DNA of 64,000 nucleotides from Kaistella soli. GTDB taxonomy: Bacteria > Bacteroidota > Bacteroidia > Flavobacteriales > Weeksellaceae. Within the stretch, counting starts at the first letter, position 1; the number at the start of each line of letters is the position of its first letter. A program made the position numbers and the translations under genes. Below the pieces are notes generated by a model that saw only the letters and a program-made list of their open reading frames with translations, did not search any database and was not told the DNA's origin. Of the stretch, positions 42,635 to 51,811 are shown in pieces. The stretch is taken from positions 372,001 to 436,000 of the forward strand of contig NZ_JAHOPF010000002.1 in the NCBI RefSeq assembly GCF_019038595.1, read 5' to 3'.

Positions 42635-43189
42635 TTAACTTTTTAAATCCAGATATAAGCCGTTCATTCTTTTCCTTAAATGTTTCACCGCATAATTTTT
42701 CCGGCTGATAATGGTTTTTATGTTTTCGCCCTGTGCGTCAGCAATTTCCTGCAGTTTCTTTCCTTCAATTTCGTTTTCTACAAATGCAGACCGCTGTTTC
42801 TCCGGCAATTCTTCCAAAGCTGCAAACAGCTCCTTCCAAACTTCCTCCCGGAAAGCCAGCAGCTCAGGATTTTCAGAATCGTCCAAAAGCAAAATATCTT
42901 TTACCGAAAAACTGCCGTCCTCATCTTCGTATACGAAATCTTCCAGATTTTCAGTCTTCTTTTTCCGGTAACTGTCGGTGATTTTGTTTCGCGAGACCTG
43001 ATAAAGCCAGGCGCCCACATTCAGGATCTCCGAAATATTGGTCAGGTTGGTGAACTGATACCACACTTCCTGCAGAATATCTTCCGCATCTTCCGTATTA
43101 TTCACTTTCGGCCGGATAAAAGACAGCAGCTTTCCTCCGTAATTCTTTACGGTTTGCGCAATCAGGCTGTCTTTTTCGGTTTGAGACAT
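42635..43189 (-). CDS. ECF-type RNA polymerase sigma factor
   Basis: A 184-residue sigma-70 family protein from MSQTEKDSLI. Region 2 spans about residues 14-85 (FIRPKVNNTEDAEDILQEVWYQF, then GAWLYQVSRNKITDSYR) and region 4 about 130-180 (LEELPEKQRSAFVENEIEGKKLQEIADAQGENIKTIISRKNYAVKHLRKRM). Longest frame starts at 43,210, but the CGTC promoter core at 43,220-43,223 would place transcription start beside that codon, so the ATG at 43,189 is preferred. It directs transcription of an extracytoplasmic-type regulon. No classical FecR-type anti-sigma gene is adjacent. Probably autoregulated through the shared promoter. Confidence 0.88.
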   Translation of the reverse strand: MSQTEKDSLIAQTVKNYGGKLLSFIRPKVNNTEDAEDILQEVWYQFTNLTNISEILNVGAWLYQVSRNKITDSYRKKKTENLEDFVYEDEDGSFSVKDILLLDDSENPELLAFREEVWKELFAALEELPEKQRSAFVENEIEGKKLQEIADAQGENIKTIISRKNYAVKHLRKRMNGLYLDLKS

Positions 43190-43215
43190 CGGTATTATTT
43201 CCAGCTCCATACAAA

Positions 43216-43247
43216 GGATGACGTTTGGAGCTTCATTTTACTTTAAA
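43216..43247 (-). promoter_or_regulatory. ECF-like promoter of the sigma gene
   Basis: On the minus strand: TTTAAAGTAAAA (43,247-43,236), a 12-nt spacer, CGTCATCC (43,223-43,216). Matches the promoter of the 86-residue gene in both blocks and in spacing, which suggests autoregulation. Confidence 0.65.
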
Positions 43248-43292
43248 TTTTTTATTTTTTTTAGGAGCAACATCAGTCTGTTTGTCTTCCCA

Positions 43293-43360
43293 CTTGCAGG
43301 CCGGCTTTCCGTTGCAATCTGCCATTTTGCAATGGCAGGATTTACACTGCAATCCGGGCT
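43293..43360 (-). ncRNA. Structured intergenic element, copy 2
   Basis: On the minus strand it begins AGCCCGGATTGCAGTGTAAA (from 43,360) and ends with ATTGCAACGGAAAGCCGG (to about 43,299). CCGG pairs with CCGG as closing stem, and the interior is a perfect hairpin CTGCCATT-GCAA-AATGGCAG (43,338-43,319). The conserved ends match copy 1 (8009-8092) at 20 of 23 and 16 of 18 positions, while the interior hairpins differ. It lies upstream of the sigma promoter and so is not in the sigma mRNA made from that promoter. Confidence 0.55.
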
Positions 43361-43407
43361 ATAATTTAAGTATCTATATTCTTCGCCGGCACCTCTCACT
43401 GAAATAA

Positions 43408-43433
43408 AAAAACGGAAATAGTTTCCGTTTTTT
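43408..43433 (-). terminator. Terminator of the ligand-binding operon
   Basis: AAAACGGAAA (43,409-43,418) pairs with TTTCCGTTTT (43,422-43,431) around TAG, followed on the minus strand by T residues. Confidence 0.85.
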
Positions 43434-43454
43434 CATTGTAAGCTTTGACAGGAT

Positions 43455-43895
43455 TTATTCTTCAGCCAATTTTTTCAGAAGTGCAAAGCCTTTGTGAAAG
43501 CCGTTATTCATCATTTCCGAATAATCTTTCATCGTATGAACTACCGCACGGAGCTCCGTTGTATTTTCGTCTACAGCTCTTAAAAAGTAGGATTCTTCAC
43601 TGCCGCTCCATTCCTCCACATCTTTACCTTTGATATTTTCAACTCCGTCTTTTAAGAATCCCAAATGACTGAAAACCACCTCATTTGGTTCCTGCAGACT
43701 CTTAATGGTAGAAACCATTCCTTCGCCGCTTGCATCAAAGAAATAGGTTTTGCCGTTAACTTTCCAGTCGGTTTTAAGCTGTGAACCCGGGCTGAAAAAC
43801 TGTGTCCATTGCCCATAAGTCTCGTCACTCCAAAGCAGATCCCATACTTTCTGAATGGGCGCGTTGATCATTACTTCGTAATCTAATGTTTCCAT
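43455..43895 (-). CDS. SRPBCC (AHSA1-type) protein
   Basis: A 146-residue START-like protein. METLDYEVMINAPIQKVWDLLWSDETYGQW opens the helix-grip fold; the C-terminal long helix is MNNGFHKGFALLKKLAEE. The fold encloses a hydrophobic pocket that binds a small ligand or client protein. Twenty nt after a related gene in a seven-gene operon ending here. Ligand unknown. Confidence 0.85.
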   Translation of the reverse strand: METLDYEVMINAPIQKVWDLLWSDETYGQWTQFFSPGSQLKTDWKVNGKTYFFDASGEGMVSTIKSLQEPNEVVFSHLGFLKDGVENIKGKDVEEWSGSEESYFLRAVDENTTELRAVVHTMKDYSEMMNNGFHKGFALLKKLAEE

Positions 43896-43914
43896 GGTTA
43901 GTAGAATTTAAATG

Positions 43915-44340
43915 TTATTCAGATTCCGAGAGTTTTTTGATGTTCTCGAAATTCTGAGGATATTTGGTGTTAAAGAAATCAACAAATTCGTCTAAGGAAT
44001 TCACCTGCGCAGTCAGAAGTGTACCGTTTTCGTTTGGTTCAAGCAGGTAATGTACTGTAGAATCTTCCCATCCCTGCGGGCTGAGTTCACCATCTAAAAT
44101 CCAACCTAAATGTTTCATTTTTAAAACCTTATTGGGAATATTTTCTTCTACCAAATTGTACATTCCGTTATTTTTAGGATCCAGAAACCGCATAATGCTT
44201 CCCTGTTCCCAATTTCCTTCGAAGTAAGTTCCTTCGTTCATTGCAGATGACCATTTTCTATAACCATCCTGAGTAAAAAGGACTTCCCATACTTTCTCAG
44301 GCGCTGCGTTAATCTGCTTTGTAAATTCTAATAATTTCAT
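43915..44340 (-). CDS. SRPBCC (AHSA1-type) protein
   Basis: A 141-residue helix-grip protein (LLEFTKQINAAPEKVWEVLFTQDGYRKW at the start; YPQNFENIKKLSESE helix at the end). It is a close relative of the next gene in the operon and probably arose by duplication. Sixteen nt from the VOC gene upstream. Ligand unknown. Confidence 0.85.
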   Translation of the reverse strand: MKLLEFTKQINAAPEKVWEVLFTQDGYRKWSSAMNEGTYFEGNWEQGSIMRFLDPKNNGMYNLVEENIPNKVLKMKHLGWILDGELSPQGWEDSTVHYLLEPNENGTLLTAQVNSLDEFVDFFNTKYPQNFENIKKLSESE

Positions 44341-44355
44341 AAGTGTTTGTTTTTT

Positions 44356-45219
44356 TTAATCATAATAAGCTTTCTCAAGATCTGCGATGACAATTTTCTG
44401 CATTTTCATCATGGCTTCCATTACTTTCTGTGCCTTTTCCGGGTCAGAATCATTCATTAGTTCAATAAGTCTTTTGGGAACAATCTGCCAACTGAATCCA
44501 AACCTGTCTTTCAGCCAGCCGCACATACTTTCCCTGCCGCCATTTGCCGTCAACGAATTCCATAAATGATCTGTTTCTTCCTGATTATCGGTCATCACCA
44601 CCATTGAAATTCCTTCGCTGAAATCAAACTGATGGTCATAAGAATTATCCATGCAGAAAAAAGTGTATCCATCAAGCTCGAACTGCGCGTGCTGCACATT
44701 TTCGGGAACTTCATGGGTTTCATTTCCTACGCCGTCACCGTATTTCATCACGCCGCCAATTTTGGAGTTCGGGAAAATTCCGGTGTACAGCTCCATTGCT
44801 TCCTTAGCTTTGCCATTATTTCCGTGGATGTACATCAAGGTCGGAACAATTTTCTGGTCGCCCTGCCTTTCTCCAAGATAAAGCTGCCAAGTCACCCCAA
44901 AACGGTCGCGAACCCAGCCGTATTTTTTACTCCACGGATATTCTCCGAGTTCCATTAAAACAATTCCGCCTTCCGACAGTGTTTTCCAGTATTTTTCTAC
45001 CTCTTCTTCGGTTTCGCATAAAACCATAAAAGAAACAGATGCATTTTTTTCAAACTGAGGACCGGCATTAAGAATCATTAATTTCTGGCCAAACAGTTCA
45101 AAATTGATGACCACCGGAGTGTCTACCGTAATTTTCCCACCGAAAGTATCGGTGTAAAACTTAGCAGCCTCTGTACCGTCGCCGTTGAACCAAAGGCAGG
45201 GGAAAATATCGTTATTCAT
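44356..45219 (-). CDS. VOC-family (PhnB-like) double-domain protein
   Basis: A 287-residue protein made of two similar VOC/glyoxalase-fold halves, about residues 1-125 (CLWFNGDGTEAAKFYTDTFGG, WQLYLGE) and 127-265 (PTLMYIHGNNGKAKEAMELYTGIF, WQIVP). Each half has the GWVRDRFGVTWQ / GWLKDRFGFSWQ pattern of the PhnB/YjdN-like subfamily (3-demethylubiquinone-like VOC). Two half-sites normally form one metal- or ligand-binding pocket. No enzymatic activity is assigned. In the same operon as three SRPBCC proteins. Confidence 0.85.
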   Translation of the reverse strand: MNNDIFPCLWFNGDGTEAAKFYTDTFGGKITVDTPVVINFELFGQKLMILNAGPQFEKNASVSFMVLCETEEEVEKYWKTLSEGGIVLMELGEYPWSKKYGWVRDRFGVTWQLYLGERQGDQKIVPTLMYIHGNNGKAKEAMELYTGIFPNSKIGGVMKYGDGVGNETHEVPENVQHAQFELDGYTFFCMDNSYDHQFDFSEGISMVVMTDNQEETDHLWNSLTANGGRESMCGWLKDRFGFSWQIVPKRLIELMNDSDPEKAQKVMEAMMKMQKIVIADLEKAYYD

Positions 45220-45262
45220 ATTTTTAGTTTTAAAATTTAAGTAAAAGTAGCTGAATTTAATT

Positions 45263-45604
45263 TTAAATGAAACTGCTTTCTTTCCGGAATTTCACGATTT
45301 CCGCAATCAAATCATACGGAATCTCTTTATCCAAAGGAAACTGTACCGAACCTTTACCCTGTTTATAAACAGAAAGTTTTTCTGCAAATTGCTCATGTCC
45401 GTTTGGAGTTGCATAAAAACCGATATGATTTTTATATCCGGCAAAATAAACTAAAGGTTTCTTATTCAGAAAATAACCCGGCATCCCGTAACTGATTTTC
45501 TCTTCTGCATCGGGAACTTCGCTCAGAATCACAGTTCTGATCTTCAGCATGATGTGCTGAACATTTTCGGGGAACTGTTCAATATATTGTTCTACCGCAT
45601 TCAT
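45263..45604 (-). CDS. DUF1801 (YdhG-like) protein
   Basis: A 113-residue protein of the DUF1801/YdhG family: MNAVEQYIEQFPENVQHIMLKIRTVI, then EEKISYGMPGYFLNKKPLVYFAGYKNHIGFY and a C-terminal RKESSFI end. The bacterial fold is related to frataxin-like iron chaperones (YdhG), but iron binding here is only suggested. 43 nt from its neighbour in the ligand-binding operon. Confidence 0.88.
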   Translation of the reverse strand: MNAVEQYIEQFPENVQHIMLKIRTVILSEVPDAEEKISYGMPGYFLNKKPLVYFAGYKNHIGFYATPNGHEQFAEKLSVYKQGKGSVQFPLDKEIPYDLIAEIVKFRKESSFI

Positions 45605-45658
45605 TTTAAAATAATTAAAAATTGCGACCCTTTATTTCAGAATGACTGCTAAAACAGA

Positions 45659-46081
45659 CTAATTATTTTCAACGTACTTATGAAAACGGTCTAAAATCGC
45701 GTACCAGCCCACCCGCTGCATTTCTACGGAATTCTGAACTTCGGGCTCGAAAACTTCAACTACCTCTGTGGTGTTTTCGTCAATTTTATTAAAGAAAACT
45801 TCGATCTTTCTTCCGTCATCCAGATGGCTTTTCACCGATTCCAAAAGCTTGATCTCGTCAATATAACCGGCAAAATCATAACCAAAACTCTTGTCTTTAT
45901 ATTCCAGGCGGTAATTAAACCTTCCTCCTTCCCGGAAATCACTTTGCGCTTTTGGGCAGTGCCAATTGGTGGTAGGAAAATTCCACTTTACGATATGTTT
46001 CGGATTATAAAAACAGTCCCAGACTTTGTTGATAGGCTTTAGAATGGTAATTTTGATGGTTAAAGGATCTTTCATTTTCAT
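45659..46081 (-). CDS. SRPBCC (AHSA1-type) protein
   Basis: A 140-residue helix-grip protein (DPLTIKITILKPINKVWDCFYNPKHIVKWNF, GGRFNYRLEYKDKSFGYDFAGYIDEI) ending in a basic helix. Third SRPBCC member of the operon and the most diverged of the three. Ligand unknown. Confidence 0.85.
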   Translation of the reverse strand: MKMKDPLTIKITILKPINKVWDCFYNPKHIVKWNFPTTNWHCPKAQSDFREGGRFNYRLEYKDKSFGYDFAGYIDEIKLLESVKSHLDDGRKIEVFFNKIDENTTEVVEVFEPEVQNSVEMQRVGWYAILDRFHKYVENN

Positions 46082-46137
46082 TTTTTTTTAAATTTAATGA
46101 AAAAGAACGGATTTTAAAAATCCGCCCGCTGCTAATA

Positions 46138-46497
46138 CTACTTTTCCTTTGATTTATCAAAAACCATATAGCTGCTGAGAGATCCAATCTTGCCCTCTTT
46201 TATTTTGTAAACATCTGCAAAATGGGAGGTTTCTTCCTTCCCATCTTTTTCGGTAATGATCCTTCCGTCCGCGATTACCGTATCTCCTTCTTCTATAAGG
46301 TTGTGGATGTTCAGATTTAACACCCGGTCCGGTCCGCCTTCATCAAGAAATTTGCGCAGACTTTCTTTTCCTACAATGTCATCCATCCCGAAACCCGGCC
46401 AGTTTACCCTTATATCGTCAGCCAAAACTTCGTAAGCTTTGTCATTATCTACAAACAGATTTTCGAAAAACTGTTTTGCCAATTGTTTGTTATCCAT
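46138..46497 (-). CDS. NTF2-like (SnoaL-type) protein
   Basis: A 119-residue cone-fold protein: MDNKQLAKQFFENLFVDNDKAYEVLADDI, then VLNLNIHNLIEEGDTVIADGRIITEKDGKEE and a FADVYKIKEGKIGSLSSYMVF strand. The hydrophobic pocket of this fold binds small molecules or catalyses isomerisation or hydration in some members; no catalytic residue can be assigned here. Part of the same operon. Confidence 0.82.
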   Translation of the reverse strand: MDNKQLAKQFFENLFVDNDKAYEVLADDIRVNWPGFGMDDIVGKESLRKFLDEGGPDRVLNLNIHNLIEEGDTVIADGRIITEKDGKEETSHFADVYKIKEGKIGSLSSYMVFDKSKEK

Positions 46498-46541
46498 GGT
46501 AATTTTGGTTTTTTAGAAGTTTCACTTTCACCGGAAGTTCA

Positions 46542-47066
46542 TTAATATTGTAAATTTCCATCCAGTTCATAACTCATTCCCTTTAAACCAAGAATTTTCC
46601 GCATCAAACCGATCTGTCCCAAAAGATAGTCTTCACGGCCAATACACATCCCAATCATATTTAGGACATTTTCTTTAACGAAAGGAATATTCATTCCAAA
46701 AGAAATGGGTTCTTCCAATTGTTGATCGGTAGCATCCAAAAGTTTTTGGTATACTTTGGGGGAAATCTGTGCAAAATTTTTCTTCAGCGTTTCAAGCGAG
46801 GGATAATTGAGATTTTGGTCCAGTGCTTTACCTTCTTTAAAAAGTTCTTCGTGCGGATCTTTATCTTCAATTCCGAGCAAACCTCCAATCCAGTACCGGC
46901 AGTTTACTATATTACCTGCCATCCAAATCACATGGTTGGTGTTGTTGTCAATTCTTTTCAGCGCGTCAGCTTCTGAAATTCCGTCCAAAGCGTTTTTAAA
47001 ACTTTGGGAATGCATCCTGTAGGCAGGAATGACGATTTCGAGTTTTTGAGATTTTGAATTATCCAT
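46542..47066 (-). CDS. DinB-like four-helix bundle protein
   Basis: A 174-residue protein with the DinB-like/DUF1572 helix pattern: helix 1 KNALDGISEADALKR, helix 2 NTNHVIWMAGNIVNCRYWIGGLLG with an H-W pair, and C-terminal helix ENVLNMIGMCIGREDYLLGQIGLMRKILG. DinB bundles hold a metal with three His; only some His are obvious here. First gene of the seven-gene operon, with a perfect -7 box TAACTTTG at 47,093-47,100. Confidence 0.8.
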   Translation of the reverse strand: MDNSKSQKLEIVIPAYRMHSQSFKNALDGISEADALKRIDNNTNHVIWMAGNIVNCRYWIGGLLGIEDKDPHEELFKEGKALDQNLNYPSLETLKKNFAQISPKVYQKLLDATDQQLEEPISFGMNIPFVKENVLNMIGMCIGREDYLLGQIGLMRKILGLKGMSYELDGNLQY

Positions 47067-47092
47067 AACGTTTTATATTTGAGACAGTTATC

Positions 47093-47100
47093 CAAAGTTA
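47093..47100 (-). promoter_or_regulatory. -7 box TAACTTTG of the ligand-binding operon
   Basis: Perfect TAnnTTTG on the minus strand, 26 nt upstream of the DinB gene start. Confidence 0.65.
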
Positions 47101-47185
47101 AGGCAAAAATATGAAGTAAATCTTTTCTAAGATCGTATATTGTTTTACTGAAATTTCTTGCAGTATCCGGCTTGAATATATTCAA

Positions 47186-47216
47186 AAAAAAACGCAAATT
47201 GCTTTGCGTTTTTTTT
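47186..47216 (-). terminator. Terminator after tpx
   Basis: AAAACGCAAA (47,189-47,198) pairs with TTTGCGTTTT (47,203-47,212), loop TTGC; T-run on both strands. Confidence 0.88.
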
Positions 47217-47223
47217 TCAAGAG

Positions 47224-47721
47224 TTATTTTAAAGCGTTTAAAGCTTTGTCATAATCCGGTTCCTGAACAATTTCCGGTACCTGTTCTGTATAGATTACTT
47301 TACCGTGTTCATCAGTCACAATCACCGCTCTGCTCAGCAGCCCTTTCATTGGGGAATCTACTAAAGTCACTCCATAATCATCGCCAAAAGAACCACGGAA
47401 ATCTGATAAAGATTCCACATGATCCAACCCTTCTGCTGCGCAGAACCTGCCCAATGCAAACGGCAAATCTTTGGACACATTGATCACGACTGTATTCTCG
47501 AGGTTACCCGCTTCCCAGTTGAATTTTCTGGCAGACGCTGCACAGATACCGGTATCAATACTAGGGAAAATATTGAAAATCTTTTTTTTGCCCTCATAAT
47601 CTGAAAGCGTTTTTACTTCAAGCTTATCATTCACAAGAGCGAAATCCTTTACTGTTAAACCAATTTCAGGTAAGTGACCTATGGAATGAATTTCATTTCC
47701 TTTCAGTGTAATATCTGCCAT
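47224..47721 (-). CDS. tpx: Thiol peroxidase (Tpx, atypical 2-Cys peroxiredoxin)
   Basis: A 165-residue peroxiredoxin that reduces hydrogen and lipid peroxides with thioredoxin as donor. Peroxidatic Cys60 lies in FPSIDTGICAASARKFN and resolving Cys94 in ALGRFCAAEGL, the spacing of E. coli Tpx (61/95). Probably cytoplasmic here, as there is no signal peptide. The -7 box TATTTTTG (47,741-47,748) lies about 19 nt upstream of the ATG, and a terminator follows, so it is monocistronic. Confidence 0.95.
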   Translation of the reverse strand: MADITLKGNEIHSIGHLPEIGLTVKDFALVNDKLEVKTLSDYEGKKKIFNIFPSIDTGICAASARKFNWEAGNLENTVVINVSKDLPFALGRFCAAEGLDHVESLSDFRGSFGDDYGVTLVDSPMKGLLSRAVIVTDEHGKVIYTEQVPEIVQEPDYDKALNALK

Positions 47722-47740
47722 AATTTATTTTTTAGTTTCT

Positions 47741-47748
47741 CAAAAATA
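47741..47748 (-). promoter_or_regulatory. -7 box TATTTTTG for tpx
   Basis: Perfect TAnnTTTG on the minus strand; short leader of about 15 nt. Confidence 0.65.
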
Positions 47749-47837
47749 GCGATTAAAAGCTGAATTTCATTTTAAATAAAGGTTAAATTAATCTTAAAGT
47801 TAGCCGCTGCGCTCTTTCATACTCCTATTAAATTCCT

Positions 47838-50099
<2,262 letters not shown>

Positions 50100-50142
50100 T
50101 ATTTAAGTTTTTTAATTTTCAAATAAGAAACTTATATTCATA

Positions 50143-50178
50143 AAAACTTCCCGGAAATCTTCGGGAAGTTTTTTTTTG
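50143..50178 (+). terminator. Terminator after icd
   Basis: AAAACTTCCCG (50,143-50,153) pairs with CGGGAAGTTTT (50,162-50,172), loop GAAATCTT, then a T-run. Confidence 0.9.
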
Positions 50179-50257
50179 CTTTGAACTCTTAACTATTTCA
50201 ACAGTTTTAACAAAATATTTCAAATTCATTAACCTATCAAATTCGTATTTTTACAGA

Positions 50258-51094
50258 ATGGAAAACAAAAATTTTTCAGTCCTTCAAAAGTTAAACAGCG
50301 ATTTTGAAAAGGTGTTCAGTGACGCTTTTTATCATATTTTCCTGTTCGATGGTGAAGGAAAAATTCAGGTCGATTTTGTAGAATATGAGTTCAAGGGCAA
50401 AACCGTTTTCTTTACTTCACCTTTTCAGAATATCCAGATTCTTAGCAAAAACACGATTGACATCCAAATGCTGAGTTTCCACGGCGATTTTTACTGCATT
50501 GAATTTCATAAAAAAGAAGTGGCCTGCAACGGTTTGCTGTTCAACAATATTTATCTTTTCCCGCATTTTTCTTTAGCTGAAAGTACTTATGACGAAATCG
50601 CGGAATATTTTAGAAAGATCAAAAGCATCAATCTTTCAGAAGATTTCTCAGTCGCAGTTTTACGTTCTTACCTGCAATTGATTCTGGCGATCAGCAGTAA
50701 GGTAAAAAGTAAATTTCTTCCTGAAAAAGGACTGATAGAGAAAGATTTTACGGGACTAAAAGATTTTCAGAATCTTGTGGAGCAGCACTTTCTTGAGGAA
50801 AAAAGTCCGGCTTTTTATGCTGATTTACTTCACATTTCGCCCAATACTTTAAGCAAGAAAATTAAAACCGAATTCTCGAAAACACCTTCGCAAATCATTC
50901 AGGAAAGGGTGATTCTGGAAGCCAAGAAACAGATTCATCTGACGAGGAAAACGATGAAAGAAATCGCTGCAGAACTCCATTTTGAAGACGAGTATTATTT
51001 CAGCAAATATTTTAAAAAGCACACCGGAATTTCCCCGACCCAGTTCCGTGAAGAGGCCGGAATTTCAATTGTGGCAGATCTGTACAAGCAATAG
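50258..51094 (+). CDS. AraC-family transcriptional regulator
   Basis: A 278-residue DNA-binding protein. The N-terminal about 150 residues are a cupin-like sensing part (FYCIEFHKKEVACNGLLFNN), and the C-terminal about 100 residues carry two helix-turn-helix units: FYADLLHISPNTLSKKIKTEFSKTP and KEIAAELHFEDEYYFSKYFKKHTGISPTQFR, the AraC signature. It likely controls the DUF417 gene that follows in the same direction 62 nt later, as AraC regulators often do with their neighbour. The effector is unknown. Confidence 0.9.
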   Translation: MENKNFSVLQKLNSDFEKVFSDAFYHIFLFDGEGKIQVDFVEYEFKGKTVFFTSPFQNIQILSKNTIDIQMLSFHGDFYCIEFHKKEVACNGLLFNNIYLFPHFSLAESTYDEIAEYFRKIKSINLSEDFSVAVLRSYLQLILAISSKVKSKFLPEKGLIEKDFTGLKDFQNLVEQHFLEEKSPAFYADLLHISPNTLSKKIKTEFSKTPSQIIQERVILEAKKQIHLTRKTMKEIAAELHFEDEYYFSKYFKKHTGISPTQFREEAGISIVADLYKQ

Positions 51095-51130
51095 CCGGAA
51101 ATTTCCATTTCACCAACTTTCTTTCTGACT

Positions 51131-51138
51131 TAAATTTG
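51131..51138 (+). promoter_or_regulatory. -7 box TAAATTTG for the DUF417 gene
   Basis: Perfect TAnnTTTG located within an in-frame TTG-initiated extension, so the ATG at 51,157 is the start. Confidence 0.65.
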
Positions 51139-51156
51139 CCTGTAAATCAAATATTT

Positions 51157-51723
51157 ATGTTAGAATTTTTAGCGAACTCACAAAGGAAGTTCATTCACCT
51201 TCTCAGAATCAGTATTTTTATTGTAATGGCCTGGATCGGCGGTTTAAAAGCTTTCCAGTATGAAGCGGACGGAATTATTCCTTTTGTGGCAAATTCGCCC
51301 TTTATGAGTTTTTTATTAAAGCATGACGTTTCGGATGCCGACAACTATAAACTTCACAAAAACAAAGAAGGAGAAGTGGTTCCCGAAAACATCAAATGGC
51401 ATGAATCGAACGGAACTTATGTGTTTTCTTACGGTTTGGGAACCGTGATCTTCACCATTGGAATGCTGGTATTGCTTGGAATTTGGTTTCCCAAAATTGG
51501 CCTTGCCGGAGGAATTCTAACGTTCGGAATGTCTATCGTCACTTTAAGTTTTCTGGTCACAACACCCGAAACGTGGGTACCTAATCTCGGCGGACCTGAT
51601 TTCGGATTTCCATTTCTTTCTGCTGCCGGAAGACTCGTTGTAAAAGATGTTATCATGCTTGCAGGCGGTTTGGTTATCGCTTCAGACTCAGCCAAACGGC
51701 TTCTTACGCTTAAAAATAAATAG
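51157..51723 (+). CDS. DUF417 (YkgB-like) membrane protein
   Basis: A 188-residue inner-membrane protein of the DUF417/YkgB family: LLRISIFIVMAWIGGLKAFQYEADGIIPFVANSPFMSFL opens it, with four helices (about 11-30, 90-110, 118-138 and 160-180) and a central loop after residue 55 that carries two His residues (KLHKNKEGE, KWHESNGT). YkgB-type proteins are linked in E. coli to reactive chlorine defence in the RclABC system, where the regulator RclR is AraC-like. The adjacent AraC gene here echoes that pairing. RclA/RclB homologues are not in view. Confidence 0.87.
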   Translation: MLEFLANSQRKFIHLLRISIFIVMAWIGGLKAFQYEADGIIPFVANSPFMSFLLKHDVSDADNYKLHKNKEGEVVPENIKWHESNGTYVFSYGLGTVIFTIGMLVLLGIWFPKIGLAGGILTFGMSIVTLSFLVTTPETWVPNLGGPDFGFPFLSAAGRLVVKDVIMLAGGLVIASDSAKRLLTLKNK

Positions 51724-51754
51724 TTTTCATAGTTTGTGTTTTTTATGTTTAAAG

Positions 51755-51790
51755 AAACTTCCCAAAGTGAATCACTTTGGGAAGTTTTGA
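51755..51790 (+). terminator. Terminator after the DUF417 gene
   Basis: AAACTTCCCAAAGTGA (51,755-51,770) pairs with TCACTTTGGGAAGTTT (51,772-51,787). It lies between convergent genes; the T-run is short. Confidence 0.8.
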
Positions 51791-51811
51791 TTTTTCTGTA
51801 TAAAAATGTTA

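Noticed and set aside
43225-43407. Short plus-strand frame upstream of the sigma gene
   Set aside because: It overlaps the ECF promoter and structured element on the other strand and has no gene-like features.
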